This document shows, piece after piece, positions 34,198-42,711 of a stretch of 64,000 nucleotides of DNA. Under the pieces are notes generated by a model. It was given only the letters and a program-made list of their open reading frames with translations. It made no database searches and was not told the origin of the DNA. Source of the DNA: DTU089 sp964421815 (GTDB taxonomy: Bacteria; Bacillota; Clostridia; Oscillospirales; Acutalibacteraceae); the NCBI GenBank assembly GCA_964421815.1, contig CAYQYT010000010.1:7976-71975 (forward strand), given 5' to 3'. Within the stretch, counting starts at the first letter, position 1. Every line of letters begins with the position of its first letter. Position numbers and translations under genes: made by a program.

Positions 34198-34226
34198 ATT
34201 TTACTCTTACACATCTTGTTTGTCAA
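34198..34226 (-). promoter_or_regulatory. Promoter of the aromatic amino acid operon
   Basis: TTGACA (34226-34221) and TAAAAT (34203-34198) with 17 bp spacing, about 35 bp upstream of the leader peptide start. Confidence 0.75.
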
Positions 34227-34253
34227 GAGAAAACACAATATTTTTAAAAATAT

Positions 34254-34571
34254 TTACTTGTTTTCATATTTTTCAACGATTTCCGCAAAGCCGTAAATCA
34301 AAGCAGAAATCAGTCTGGCAATTAAAACTAATATAACCACAACGCAAAGAATCGGTACAAGCAGCAACGACATCATTTGTGTTCCGATATACACGCCAAT
34401 CAATACAATACCCACTATGGATACAACAAACGTAATAAACAAATTCATTATAAAAGTTATTAACGAAAAACGCTTTAACGTTGCGGAACAATTTTTAAAA
34501 AGTTTGAAATCGGAAACGAGTTTTGTGTTAATTTCAACATCATCGTTTAAAGTGCTTCTTTTTTTTCTCAT
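34254..34571 (-). CDS. Hypothetical small membrane protein
   Basis: A 105-residue protein of unknown function. A charged N-terminus (MRKKRSTLNDDVEINTKLVS) is followed by two long hydrophobic segments, about residues 38-60 (ITFIMNLFITFVVSIVGIVL) and 68-92 (LLLVPILCVVVILVLIARLI), and a short charged end (EIVEKYENK). It is predicted to span the membrane twice, N-terminus inside. It lies 16 bp downstream of a lipoprotein gene with AGGAG upstream and is probably co-transcribed with it. Confidence 0.65.
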   Translation of the reverse strand: MRKKRSTLNDDVEINTKLVSDFKLFKNCSATLKRFSLITFIMNLFITFVVSIVGIVLIGVYIGTQMMSLLLVPILCVVVILVLIARLISALIYGFAEIVEKYENK

Positions 34572-34587
34572 GACATCAACACTCCTA

Positions 34588-35382
34588 TCAATACCAACCG
34601 TCTGCGTTTATATCGCCGCCGTTACCGAGAACAATACCACTATCTTTGTTAGGTGCTGTTGTAGTTGTATTTGCAGGTCTGTTAACCTTTGTAGTTTCTT
34701 TGTTGCCGGAAGTCTGCTTTTTAGTTGTTTCCTTGTTATCAGAAGTTTCTTTTTTGGTTGTTTCCTTGTCTGCCTTTGATGCAGTTGTTTTTTCCGTACC
34801 AATGCTGTTTTCAGCAATAACCTTAGTCACTTCTTCGGGAATACCGCCGTTATTTTCGTTATAATCGCTATCCAAAGCCAATGAGCCATCCACCCATTTA
34901 TATGAAAAAACGTGCTCAACACCGTCATTATTAACTTTTGAAAGAATTCTTTGATTAACACTATCAACGGAAATATTGTTCAATGAGGAAAGCATAACCG
35001 AATAGTCGAACTGCTTGGATGTTGCATTATAAAGCCAACAGTAATAACTGATAACACCGTCGGTTGAACTTACGGCAATGTAATAATCAACTTCTCCGTC
35101 AAAATTCATATCAATGAACTCGTTATTTTCCATAGCATAGTTCTTATCAAATGTAATAGCGGGATTTATCGGGTATTTAAGGGTTTGAAATTCTTTCCCG
35201 TCCTTTTTAATTGTAACTTCCTTATCTCCGATTTCAGCAGCGAAACCGGAAACAGATTCAACTGAAGCTGCTGTTGTTTCGGTTGTATTATCATCACTTT
35301 TACCACCATTGCATGAGGCGAGACAGGTCAAAAGAACCGAAACTGCTAAAACAACTGAACACAAACTAAATATCTTTTTCAT
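34588..35382 (-). CDS. Lipoprotein with Thr/Lys-rich C-terminal region
   Basis: A 264-residue exported protein. The signal peptide ends in a lipobox (LTCLASC, Cys about residue 24), so it should be lipid-anchored. Residues 60-190 form a domain with EIGDKEVTIKKDGKEFQTLK and INFDGEVDYYIAVSSTDG-type segments (here FIDMNFDGEVDYYIAVSS), resembling FG-GAP/VCBS-like calcium loops. Residues 195-245 are low complexity with repeats of the ETTKK-T-SGNKETTK kind. The end (NADGWY) is well defined. Function is unknown; a surface role is inference. Confidence 0.7.
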   Translation of the reverse strand: MKKIFSLCSVVLAVSVLLTCLASCNGGKSDDNTTETTAASVESVSGFAAEIGDKEVTIKKDGKEFQTLKYPINPAITFDKNYAMENNEFIDMNFDGEVDYYIAVSSTDGVISYYCWLYNATSKQFDYSVMLSSLNNISVDSVNQRILSKVNNDGVEHVFSYKWVDGSLALDSDYNENNGGIPEEVTKVIAENSIGTEKTTASKADKETTKKETSDNKETTKKQTSGNKETTKVNRPANTTTTAPNKDSGIVLGNGGDINADGWY

Positions 35383-35398
35383 AAATAATTCTCCTATT

Positions 35399-36007
35399 TT
35401 ATAATATCACGCCTGCGGCATTAAGAGCATTTTCAAGTGCGGGTATATCGGTTGATTTAAACACATGTCCCTTCATACCGAATTTTTCGGCACCCTCAAT
35501 GTTTTGCGGCATATCGTCAATAAAGAAACATTCTTCCGGTTTTAGTGAGAATTTATCACAAAAAGCCTGAAATATTTCTTGTTGCGGCTTCAAGAGTTTG
35601 TACAATGCGGAAATGAAAAGGCCATCCATCAATGAAAGTGCGGGGATGTCAAAATATTTGTCAAAAAAATGAGCACCGGCATTTGAAAGTAAATACACAT
35701 TGTAGCCGGCAGTTTTAATTTTCTTGACAAAATCATACATTTCCGGGAATGGCGGCATATATGGGTAAAAGTCAGTAAGCATTTCTTTTACAAGGGGTCT
35801 TGTAGCCTCGGGAATCCTGGGCAAGACAATGGAAATAGCTTCTTCCGGTCTTAGCACCCCTCTGTCAATTTTTTGCCAAAGTTCACTATTGAAAACCTCA
35901 TTCATAAGAATATCGTAATATTCATCAGGGAAATATGTACGTATGGTCTTACCGGGATTGAAATCAATCAGTACGCCACCCATATCAAACACGACATTCT
36001 TTATCAA
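35399..36007 (-). CDS. HAD-family phosphatase, YihX-like
   Basis: A 202-residue haloacid-dehalogenase-fold hydrolase. Motif I is FDMGGVLIDF at residues 7-16 with the nucleophile Asp. Motif II is the YLLSNAG segment, motif III a Lys in LYKLLKPQ, and motif IV FFIDDMPQNI. The DxGG form of motif I is typical of alpha-D-glucose-1-phosphate phosphatase (YihX) and epoxide-hydrolase N-terminal-like enzymes. The start codon is TTG at 36007 with a GGAAGCGG-like site. It precedes the lipoprotein by 16 bp. The substrate is unknown. Confidence 0.85.
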   Translation of the reverse strand: MIKNVVFDMGGVLIDFNPGKTIRTYFPDEYYDILMNEVFNSELWQKIDRGVLRPEEAISIVLPRIPEATRPLVKEMLTDFYPYMPPFPEMYDFVKKIKTAGYNVYLLSNAGAHFFDKYFDIPALSLMDGLFISALYKLLKPQQEIFQAFCDKFSLKPEECFFIDDMPQNIEGAEKFGMKGHVFKSTDIPALENALNAAGVIL

Positions 36008-36149
36008 AATACCGCTTCCTTTCTCTCAACTTCTATATTATAACATTAAAATAAAAAATTTCAATATTTATTAAAAAAATGAAGAATACTCTTTAATTTT
36101 TTTACAAATATGTTATAATATTGTCAAAAATCGGAAAAAAGGTGAAATT

Positions 36150-36872
36150 ATGGAGATTAGTATTTTCAAAAGCGCCGAAGAAATCGGTGCCGCAGTAGCA
36201 AGAATTTTTGTTGATGAGGTAAAAAACAATCCCTCATGTGTTTTGGGCCTTGCAACAGGTGCAACCCCAATCCCCACATACGAAAGCATTAAAAAATTAC
36301 ATAAGGAAGAAAATGTATCTTTCAAAGATGTAAAAACATACAACCTTGACGAATACTGCGATTTGCCTAAATCCGATAAAAACAGTTATTATACTTTTAT
36401 GCATGAACAACTTTTTAACGGGCTTGATATATTGGAAGAAAATGTGCATTTTCTTGACGGCAATGCTGCTGACTGTGAAACAGAATGTAAGAAATATGAT
36501 GCTCAAATCAATGAAGCCGGCGGAATTGATATTCAACTTTTAGGTATCGGCAACAACGCACATATCGGCTTTAACGAACCCGCCGACACATTCACGGACG
36601 GCTCTTTCAAGGTAAAGCTTACAGAAAGCACCATCAATGCGAATAAAATCTATTTCGATGAAAACGCAATGCCCCGCTTTGCACTTACAATGGGCGTTAA
36701 ACAGATTATGAATGCAAAGAAAATCATTTTGATTGCAACGGGTGAAAAGAAGGCTGAGGCTATTAAAAACATGGTAAAAGGCCCCGTTACTCCCCAAGTT
36801 CCCGCCTCCGTTCTCCAAGAGCATAATGATGTTTTAATTTTCCTTGATGAAGCGGCGGCCGCCCTTATTTAA
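36150..36872 (+). CDS. nagB: Glucosamine-6-phosphate deaminase
   Basis: A 240-residue enzyme that converts glucosamine 6-phosphate to fructose 6-phosphate and ammonia, the last step of amino-sugar catabolism. Motifs: VLGLATGATPIPTYESIKKL, FKDVKTYNLDEYCDLPKSDKNSYYTFM, the active-site LLGIGNNAHIGFNEPADTF, and the C-terminal LIATGEKKAEAIKNMVKGPV. It is preceded by AAAAAAGGTGAAATT and stands alone, with no nagA or transporter nearby. It ends in a hairpin shared with the convergent lipoprotein gene. Confidence 0.95.
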   Translation: MEISIFKSAEEIGAAVARIFVDEVKNNPSCVLGLATGATPIPTYESIKKLHKEENVSFKDVKTYNLDEYCDLPKSDKNSYYTFMHEQLFNGLDILEENVHFLDGNAADCETECKKYDAQINEAGGIDIQLLGIGNNAHIGFNEPADTFTDGSFKVKLTESTINANKIYFDENAMPRFALTMGVKQIMNAKKIILIATGEKKAEAIKNMVKGPVTPQVPASVLQEHNDVLIFLDEAAAALI

Positions 36873-36886
36873 GTAAATACAATATT

Positions 36887-36927
36887 TAACACCTCACTTG
36901 ATATGTTATATATCTCGTGAGGTGTTA
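36887..36927 (+). terminator. Terminator of nagB
   Basis: An 11-bp perfect stem pairs 36887-36897 with 36917-36927 and is followed by TTTTATTT. It overlaps the stop codon of the convergent lipoprotein gene. Confidence 0.8.
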
Positions 36928-37422
36928 TTTTATTTCCATTGAATAGTTAATTTTGCCGTCATTTTCGTATGATTCTAAGATAATAAAGGAATCTTCGGTG
37001 TTTACGGAAGTATAAAAACACTCCAATTCTCTGTTATACGAATCCAAAGTAACTTTACCGTTAAATGAATTTAAAAAAGAATATATTACAGAGGGTAAAA
37101 AGGAGTGAGATAGGGTTGATTTTTCGCCATCAAAAACCATATCGTTGTAGGTTATTTTATAATTCGTTGAATCAATAGAAACATAGGCACCGCCGATTAA
37201 ATCTTTTTCATCGGAGAAATTCAATTCAAGTTTGCCGTTATTAAAAACAACTGTTGTATTATAAATATGTTCGTTAAAAGTAATCTGCACCACTTTGGGC
37301 TCAGAAAAATCAACTTCCGAAGAAACTTGCGGAAATTTTTTTGTTGCATTGCAGGAAGAAAGCGTTAAACTGAACAAAATAACAAAAAAACAAGCAAGCC
37401 GTTGAAGTCCGATTTTATTCAT
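36925..37422 (-). CDS. Small lipoprotein of unknown function
   Basis: A 165-residue exported protein with a signal peptide ending in lipobox TLSSC (Cys about residue 24). The rest is beta-rich (VVQITFNEHIYNTTVVFNNG, GGAYVSIDSTNYKITYNDM, then SYNRELECFYTSVNTEDSF) and could be a small beta-barrel or LptA-like fold, but I do not recognise a family. Its start overlaps the nnrD end by 8 bp, so it is co-translated with nnrD. Confidence 0.7.
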   Translation of the reverse strand: MNKIGLQRLACFFVILFSLTLSSCNATKKFPQVSSEVDFSEPKVVQITFNEHIYNTTVVFNNGKLELNFSDEKDLIGGAYVSIDSTNYKITYNDMVFDGEKSTLSHSFLPSVIYSFLNSFNGKVTLDSYNRELECFYTSVNTEDSFIILESYENDGKINYSMEIK

Positions 37423-38314
37423 TTTCCAAAAGCCGATAAACCTTTCCCAAGGCTTTCACGCAGTCCGTCGGAAGAATTGAATATTCGGACATTTTCTCCC
37501 TGAGTAAGTCCGCTGTCATACCGTGGACAAAAGCACCGAGAACAGCGGCATTAAACAGGTTGCCTTTCATAACAGCCGTAAGACCCGCTATAATACCCGA
37601 GAGCAAATCCCCTGCTCCACCCTTTGAAAGACCGGTATTTCCGGTTTTATTTATGTATAGTTTATTTGCATCCGAATTGCATATCAACGTTTCGTGACCT
37701 TTAAGCAAAAGATTTACTTTATAAGCCGAACAAAAATCAAGGACCGCTTTTTCTCGGTTAGTTTCAATGTCACAAACATCCAAGCCGCAAATACGCGAGA
37801 ATTCCTTGGGGTGCGGAGTCAAAAGTATTTCCGATTTTCGTTCAAGTAAAACTTCTTTAAATTCCGACAGTACGTTGATGGCATCCGCATCAATTATCAA
37901 AGGCTTTTCGCAACGGGTTATGAGAGTTTTTACAAGTGATTTTACGCTCTCACCGGTGCCTAATCCACAGCCTACCATTACAATGTCGCATTTTTCCATG
38001 GCATCCAAAAGCATCTGTTCACAATCAAAATCCAAACAACCGTCAACACCCGTGGGTAAGGGTAAAAACAAATTTTCCGTTAACCTTGAGGTGAGAGAGT
38101 TATAAAGACAATCGGGAAAAGCCAGAGTCACAAGACCTGCACCGCTTCTTAAAGCGCCCTCTGTTGCAAGCACACAACAACCGACCATATTCATACTTCC
38201 GCAAATAAGCAAAACATTACCGAAAGAGCCCTTGTGGGAAAAGGCATCTCTTTTCGGTAATAATTTTGAAGCGGATTTAATATCAAGGGAATTTTTATCA
38301 ATCAACTGAGTCAC
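37415..38314 (-). CDS. nnrD: ADP-dependent NAD(P)H-hydrate dehydratase
   Basis: A 299-residue YjeF C-terminal-type enzyme that repairs hydrated NAD(P)H. It shows the ribokinase-like fold with LLICGSMNMVGC, KPLIIDADAINVLSEFKE, ILLTPHPKEFSR, LLKGHETLICNSD and the nucleotide site GNTGLSKGGAGDLLSGIIAG. The N-terminal epimerase domain (NnrE), usually fused, is absent and not found nearby. The start is ambiguous: GTG at 38314 overlaps GAGG, and a TTG 9 bases downstream has better spacing. It may be an independent gene or separately transcribed from the small membrane gene upstream. Confidence 0.93.
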   Translation of the reverse strand: MTQLIDKNSLDIKSASKLLPKRDAFSHKGSFGNVLLICGSMNMVGCCVLATEGALRSGAGLVTLAFPDCLYNSLTSRLTENLFLPLPTGVDGCLDFDCEQMLLDAMEKCDIVMVGCGLGTGESVKSLVKTLITRCEKPLIIDADAINVLSEFKEVLLERKSEILLTPHPKEFSRICGLDVCDIETNREKAVLDFCSAYKVNLLLKGHETLICNSDANKLYINKTGNTGLSKGGAGDLLSGIIAGLTAVMKGNLFNAAVLGAFVHGMTADLLREKMSEYSILPTDCVKALGKVYRLLENE

Positions 38315-38383
38315 CTCTGCAAATTAACTTACACTTTAAAATTCCCTCATATTATACAATTATTTTTTTAGACAGTCAACAAA

Positions 38384-38662
38384 TCAAGACGCAATTTGAA
38401 AATCAATAACCTTGGAATTTTTATTCAAGGATTCAAGCATTTCTTCAAATTCGGCATTTACAAGTGGTTTTGCTTCTACTGTTTTATTTTTATGAGCGAG
38501 TTTATCATAAACAGTAAAGTAAGCCGCCTTAAAGAAAGCCTTGGTATATTTCCAAACTTTTCTTTCAAATTTTATTAAATCCTTTTCACGATAAATTGCG
38601 TAGCAAACAAGAGCACCTGCGGCACACTCAAGGAAAAATCTAATAAACACTAAAATCGACAT
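38384..38662 (-). CDS. Small membrane-anchored protein, possibly SOS-controlled
   Basis: A 92-residue protein of unknown function. A single N-terminal transmembrane helix (residues 3-22, ILVFIRFFLECAAGALVCYA) is followed by a basic, helical stretch (REKDLIKFERKVWKYTKAFF) and a mixed-charge tail (EFEEMLESLNKNSKVIDF). The ATG at 38662 is preceded by GGAGGTATATAT. LexA-like motifs lie 22 and 70 bp upstream of the start. Small single-pass membrane proteins under SOS control, such as the YneA and SidA types, inhibit cell division. That role here is speculation. Confidence 0.6.
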   Translation of the reverse strand: MSILVFIRFFLECAAGALVCYAIYREKDLIKFERKVWKYTKAFFKAAYFTVYDKLAHKNKTVEAKPLVNAEFEEMLESLNKNSKVIDFQIAS

Positions 38663-38683
38663 ATATATACCTCCAAACATTTT

Positions 38684-38697
38684 CGAACATTTGTTTT
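38684..38697. promoter_or_regulatory. LexA-like box 1
   Basis: CGAACATTTGTTTT matches the Gram-positive SOS consensus CGAAC-N4-GTTCG in the left half and 3 of 5 in the right. It is 22 bp upstream of the small membrane protein start. Confidence 0.45.
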
Positions 38698-38734
38698 ATG
38701 TGCTCATTATACCACCATTTTCCATTTTGTCAAC

Positions 38735-38744
38735 ACAAATGTTC
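38735..38744. promoter_or_regulatory. LexA-like half-site 2
   Basis: ACAAATGTTC is the exact inverse copy of GAACATTTGT in box 1. A third region with two GTTCG half-sites lies at 38858-38872 (GTTCGCCATATGTTCG). The interval 38663-38996 otherwise holds no gene, only an 8-bp-stem hairpin at 38762-38781. Confidence 0.35.
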
Positions 38745-38996
38745 TATTTTTTCTCTTTTTAAAGTACCTTTTCAGGTACTTCCTGTCGTTTTTTGGACTT
38801 TTTATCATAATTTTATCATTTTTCGCCAATAAAAACGTTAAATAATTACACATTTTGTTCGCCATATGTTCGGTTACTGCTAAAAAATATATATTTAATT
38901 TTTTCTAAAAAAGACTAAATAAGTATTTAACTTTTATAATAAATATTGTATAATGAATGAAAATGCATATATACAATATAAAAAAGGAATAAGATT

Positions 38997-40268
38997 ATGT
39001 TTGTTGATAAAGCAAAAATCAAAATAATTGCCGGTAACGGCGGTAACGGTGCAGTTGCTTTCCACCGTGAAAAGTATATCAATGCCGGCGGTCCCGACGG
39101 AGGTGACGGAGGTCGCGGAGGAAATATTGTATTCCAGGTTGACGACAACCTCTCCACCCTTTCAGATTTCCGATACAAAAGAAAATACAAGGCGCAAAAC
39201 GGCGAAAACGGACGTGGTTCCCGCTGTAACGGCAAGCGGGGTGAGGATTTAATTATCCGTGTTCCCCGAGGAACAGTAATACGTGAAGAAGAAACCGGAC
39301 TTGTTATGGCTGATATGAGCATTGAGGAAACCTTTATTGCAGCAAAGGGCGGCAACGGAGGTTGGGGTAACACACATTTTGCCACACCCACAAGACAGGT
39401 TCCCCGCTTTGCAAAGGACGGCGCGCCCGGCGAGGAATGGGATGTAACCCTTGAATTGAAGCTTCTTGCGGATGTTGGACTTATAGGCTTCCCAAATGTT
39501 GGTAAATCCACTTTAATTTCAGTTGTCAGCGAAGCAAAGCCCATTGTTGCAAACTACCACTTCACAACCCTTACACCCGTTCCCGGTGTTGTAAGAATGG
39601 GTCCGGAAAGCAGTTTTGTTATGGCGGACATTCCCGGTATTATTGAGGGCGCAAGTGACGGCATCGGTTTGGGACATGAATTCTTGCGTCATATCGAACG
39701 TTGCAGACTTCTTGTTCATGTTGTAGATGTTGCGGGAAGCGAAGGCAGGGATCCCATTGCCGATTTTGAAGCAATCAACGAAGAACTTGCAAAATACAAC
39801 GAAGAATTAACAAAGTACCCTCAAATCGTTGCGGGCAACAAAATAGATTTGGCAACGGACGAACAAAGAATCGCTTTCAAGGAATATATACGCGCAAAGG
39901 GGCTTGATTATTACGAAATAATTGCCCCCATTGCCGAGGGTACTCAGGATCTTATAAACAAAGTTGCCGCAGAACTTCAAAAACTCCCCCCTGTTAAAAT
40001 ATACGAAAAGCAAGAAATCACACCTAAGGACATTTTGAAAACCTCAAAACGCGATTTCAAAATTCGGGTTGAGGGAGATATATTCATTGTTGAAGCACCG
40101 TGGCTTGCAAAAATTCTTATGAAAACCGATCTGAACGATTATTCCTCCCTCCAATATTTCCAGAATGTTCTGCAAACAAGCGGAATAATTCAGGCACTTA
40201 TTGACAGAGGAATTGTTGAGGGTGACACGGTTAGTATTTATGATTTGGAGTTTGACTATGTGCCCTGA
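38997..40268 (+). CDS. obgE: GTPase ObgE/CgtA
   Basis: A 423-residue ribosome-assembly GTPase. Residues 1-157 are the glycine-rich Obg fold (IIAGNGGNGAVAFHREKYIN, GGDGGRGGNIVF). Residues 158-330 are the G domain (GFPNVGKSTLISVVSEAKP, DIPGIIEGASDG, NKID). Residues 340-423 are the OCT domain (KRDFKIRVEGDIFIVEAPWL). It acts at the 50S subunit and in stress response. The stop overlaps the mrnC start by 11 bp. It begins the obgE-mrnC-lepA operon. Confidence 0.96.
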   Translation: MFVDKAKIKIIAGNGGNGAVAFHREKYINAGGPDGGDGGRGGNIVFQVDDNLSTLSDFRYKRKYKAQNGENGRGSRCNGKRGEDLIIRVPRGTVIREEETGLVMADMSIEETFIAAKGGNGGWGNTHFATPTRQVPRFAKDGAPGEEWDVTLELKLLADVGLIGFPNVGKSTLISVVSEAKPIVANYHFTTLTPVPGVVRMGPESSFVMADIPGIIEGASDGIGLGHEFLRHIERCRLLVHVVDVAGSEGRDPIADFEAINEELAKYNEELTKYPQIVAGNKIDLATDEQRIAFKEYIRAKGLDYYEIIAPIAEGTQDLINKVAAELQKLPPVKIYEKQEITPKDILKTSKRDFKIRVEGDIFIVEAPWLAKILMKTDLNDYSSLQYFQNVLQTSGIIQALIDRGIVEGDTVSIYDLEFDYVP

Positions 40269-40710
40269 TGATCTTTTAAACGGAATCTGTTCCCCCATTG
40301 AAGAATCAAAAGCAAGAATGTACAGTCCTTTGACCCTTGCTTTTTTAGGCGATGCGGTATATAGCCTACTTGTGAGAAATATGCTTTCCATGCAGGAGAA
40401 TAAGCCTACGGGAAAGTTACATAAAGAATCCGTTAAATATGTAAATGCCGCATTTCAAGCGCAGATGATTAAGGAACTGCTCCCCTGTCTTACGGAGAAC
40501 GAAACCGCTGTTTTCAAAAGAGGAAGAAATGCACACAGCGCCCATTCTCCCAAAAATCAGGATGCAGGAGATTACAGATATGCCACGGGGCTTGAAACTC
40601 TGTACGGTTATCTGTACCTGTGCGGTGATTCCCAACGTATAAAAGAACTTTTTGAAAACAGCGTATATAAATATTTCATTGAAGAATCCAACCGAAAGGA
40701 ATTAGATTGA
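40258..40710 (+). CDS. mrnC: Mini-ribonuclease III
   Basis: A 150-residue RNase III-fold nuclease lacking the double-stranded RNA-binding domain. It processes 23S rRNA ends in Bacillota. The catalytic segment YSPLTLAFLGDAVYSLLVRN is present, with KPTGKLHKESVKYVNAAFQA, the basic RGRNAHSAHSPKN and the second acidic patch ATGLETLYGYLYL. The ATG at 40258 has TTGGAG upstream. It overlaps obgE and shares a TGATG junction with lepA. Confidence 0.95.
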   Translation: MCPDDLLNGICSPIEESKARMYSPLTLAFLGDAVYSLLVRNMLSMQENKPTGKLHKESVKYVNAAFQAQMIKELLPCLTENETAVFKRGRNAHSAHSPKNQDAGDYRYATGLETLYGYLYLCGDSQRIKELFENSVYKYFIEESNRKELD

Positions 40711-42524
40711 TGTCCCTTGTAAAGAAAGAACATATCAGAAACTTCTCTATAATCGCACATATCGACCACGGCAAGTCCACCCTTGCTGACCGACTTCTCG
40801 AACTGACGGACACCGTTGCAAAGCGGGATATGTCCGCACAGATTCTTGACGATATGGATTTGGAAAAAGAGAGAGGAATAACAATCAAAGCCCACGCAGT
40901 ACGTCTTGACTATACTGCAAAGAACGGGAACAAATATCAACTTAATCTCATTGACACTCCCGGTCACGTTGACTTTAACTATGAGGTTTCCCGCTCCCTT
41001 GCGGCTTGCGAGGGTGCAATTCTCATTATTGACGCGTCCCAGGGAATTGAAGCGCAGACTTTGGGAAACACCTATTTAGCCCTTGACCATAATCTTGAAC
41101 TTGTTCCCGTAATTAACAAAATCGACCTACCCTCTGCAGATCCGGACAGAGTTGCGGCGGACGTTGAGGACATTATCGGTCTCCCCTGCGAAAATGCTCC
41201 GAGAGTTTCTGCAAAGACGGGTCAGAACGTGGAACAGGTACTTGAACAAATTGTGGAACTTATCCCCTGTCCCGAGGGTGATGATGACGCACCTTTAAGA
41301 GCATTGATTTTTGACTCGGTTTATGACAATTACAAGGGCGTTATTGTTTATGTACGTGTGGTTGACGGCACAATTAAAGTCGGCGACACAATGAAAATGA
41401 TGGCAACGGGTGCGGAATTTACCGTTGTTGAAGTGGGAACAATGAAAGCCACATCCCTTGAGCCCTGCGGCAAACTCTGTTCCGGTGAGGTTGGTTACAT
41501 TACCGCATCAATTAAGACCGTCAGGGATGCGGTTGTGGGCGATACAGTAACACTTGCCACCAACCCCGCAAAAGAGGCTCTCCCCGGTTACCGAAAAGCA
41601 ACCCCCATGGTTTATTGCGGTATCTACCCCGCCGACGGTGCGGATTACGAAAACCTCCACGAAGCACTTGAAAAATTACAGTTAAATGACGCTTCCCTTT
41701 CCTATGAGCCGGAAACATCCGGTGCGTTGGGATTCGGTTTCCGTTGCGGATTTTTAGGTCTTTTGCACCTTGAAATTATACAGGAAAGACTTGAAAGAGA
41801 ATACGATTTGGATCTTGTTACAACGGTACCAAGCGTTGTATATAAAATCCACCTTACCAACGGCGAGGTTGTGGAAATTGACAATCCCACACATTACCCC
41901 GACCCTGCAACAATCGACTTCTGCGAAGAGCCCGTGGCGGACGCACATATTTTTGCGCCAAGCGAATATGTGGGATCGGTTATGGAACTTTGCCAGGAAA
42001 GGCGCGGTACCTTTAAGAATATGGACTACATTTCCGGCGACCGTGTTGAAATCAAATACGATTTACCCCTTAACGAGATTATTTATGATTTCTTTGATGC
42101 TCTCAAATCAAGAACAAGGGGTTACGCTTCCCTGGACTACGAAATTTCCGATTATCATCGTTCAAACCTTGTTAAATTGGATGTTCTTCTTAACGGGGAC
42201 ATTGTCGATGCCCTCTCCTTTATCGTCCACAGCGACAAGGCATACGGCAGAGCAAGGAGAATTGCGGAGAAACTCAAAGACAACATCCCAAGACAGATGT
42301 TTGAAATACCCATTCAAATTGCCATCGGCGGCAAGGTTATTGCAAGAGAAACAGTTAAAGCAATGCGAAAGGATGTTCTTGCAAAGTGCTATGGCGGTGA
42401 TATCACCCGTAAAAAGAAACTTCTTGAAAAGCAAAAAGAAGGTAAAAAGAGAATGCGCTCCTTCGGTACCGTTGAAGTACCCCAGGAAGCATTCATGGCA
42501 ATTCTCAAACTTGATGACGATTGA
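40710..42524 (+). CDS. lepA: Elongation factor 4 (LepA)
   Basis: A 604-residue ribosomal GTPase. The G domain contains AHIDHGKSTLADRLLE, LEKERGITIKAHAVRL and IDTPGHVDFNYEVSRSL. The elongation factor domains II, III and V follow, and the LepA-specific C-terminal domain ends with GKKRMRSFGTVEVPQEAFMA. The ATG at 40710 is inside the mrnC stop (TGATG) with AAAGGA upstream. Confidence 0.97.
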   Translation: MSLVKKEHIRNFSIIAHIDHGKSTLADRLLELTDTVAKRDMSAQILDDMDLEKERGITIKAHAVRLDYTAKNGNKYQLNLIDTPGHVDFNYEVSRSLAACEGAILIIDASQGIEAQTLGNTYLALDHNLELVPVINKIDLPSADPDRVAADVEDIIGLPCENAPRVSAKTGQNVEQVLEQIVELIPCPEGDDDAPLRALIFDSVYDNYKGVIVYVRVVDGTIKVGDTMKMMATGAEFTVVEVGTMKATSLEPCGKLCSGEVGYITASIKTVRDAVVGDTVTLATNPAKEALPGYRKATPMVYCGIYPADGADYENLHEALEKLQLNDASLSYEPETSGALGFGFRCGFLGLLHLEIIQERLEREYDLDLVTTVPSVVYKIHLTNGEVVEIDNPTHYPDPATIDFCEEPVADAHIFAPSEYVGSVMELCQERRGTFKNMDYISGDRVEIKYDLPLNEIIYDFFDALKSRTRGYASLDYEISDYHRSNLVKLDVLLNGDIVDALSFIVHSDKAYGRARRIAEKLKDNIPRQMFEIPIQIAIGGKVIARETVKAMRKDVLAKCYGGDITRKKKLLEKQKEGKKRMRSFGTVEVPQEAFMAILKLDDD

Positions 42525-42542
42525 TTTATACAATATCCCAAG

Positions 42543-42580
42543 AAAGAACCCAACACCGAAAAGTGCGGGTTCTTTTTTTC
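42543..42580 (+). terminator. Terminator of obgE-mrnC-lepA
   Basis: AAAGAACCC (42543-42551) pairs with GGGTTCTTT (42567-42575), followed by a T run. Confidence 0.85.
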
Positions 42581-42652
42581 GGTTGTTGCACCTCATAAAA
42601 ATAACTGAGAACTAATACTATTACTTGTATTTTTATCTTCATAATTAAACAT

Positions 42653-42681
42653 AACCGACATCCCCAAAAGAGATGTCGGTT
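42653..42681 (-). terminator. Hairpin terminator after engB
   Basis: A 10-bp perfect stem (AACCGACATC with GATGTCGGTT), 31 bp after the engB stop. The T-rich tract on the minus strand is weak. Confidence 0.6.
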
Positions 42682-42711
42682 AATAAAATATTTTATAAAG
42701 TAAATGAAATA

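Noticed and set aside
33985..34226. T-box riboswitch upstream of the aromatic operon
   Set aside because: The leader lacks the conserved T-box core and specifier stem; the leader-peptide arrangement explains it better.
34588..34760. CRISPR-like repeats in the lipoprotein gene
   Set aside because: The repeated DNA encodes in-frame Thr/Lys repeats of a low-complexity protein segment.
38927..39544. 205-codon open frame antisense to obgE
   Set aside because: Shadow of the Gly-rich obgE coding sequence; Pro/Ser/Arg-rich translation without start signals.
41770..42615. 281-codon open frame on the plus strand inside lepA
   Set aside because: It overlaps the unmistakable lepA in another frame, has no ribosome site and its translation lacks family features.
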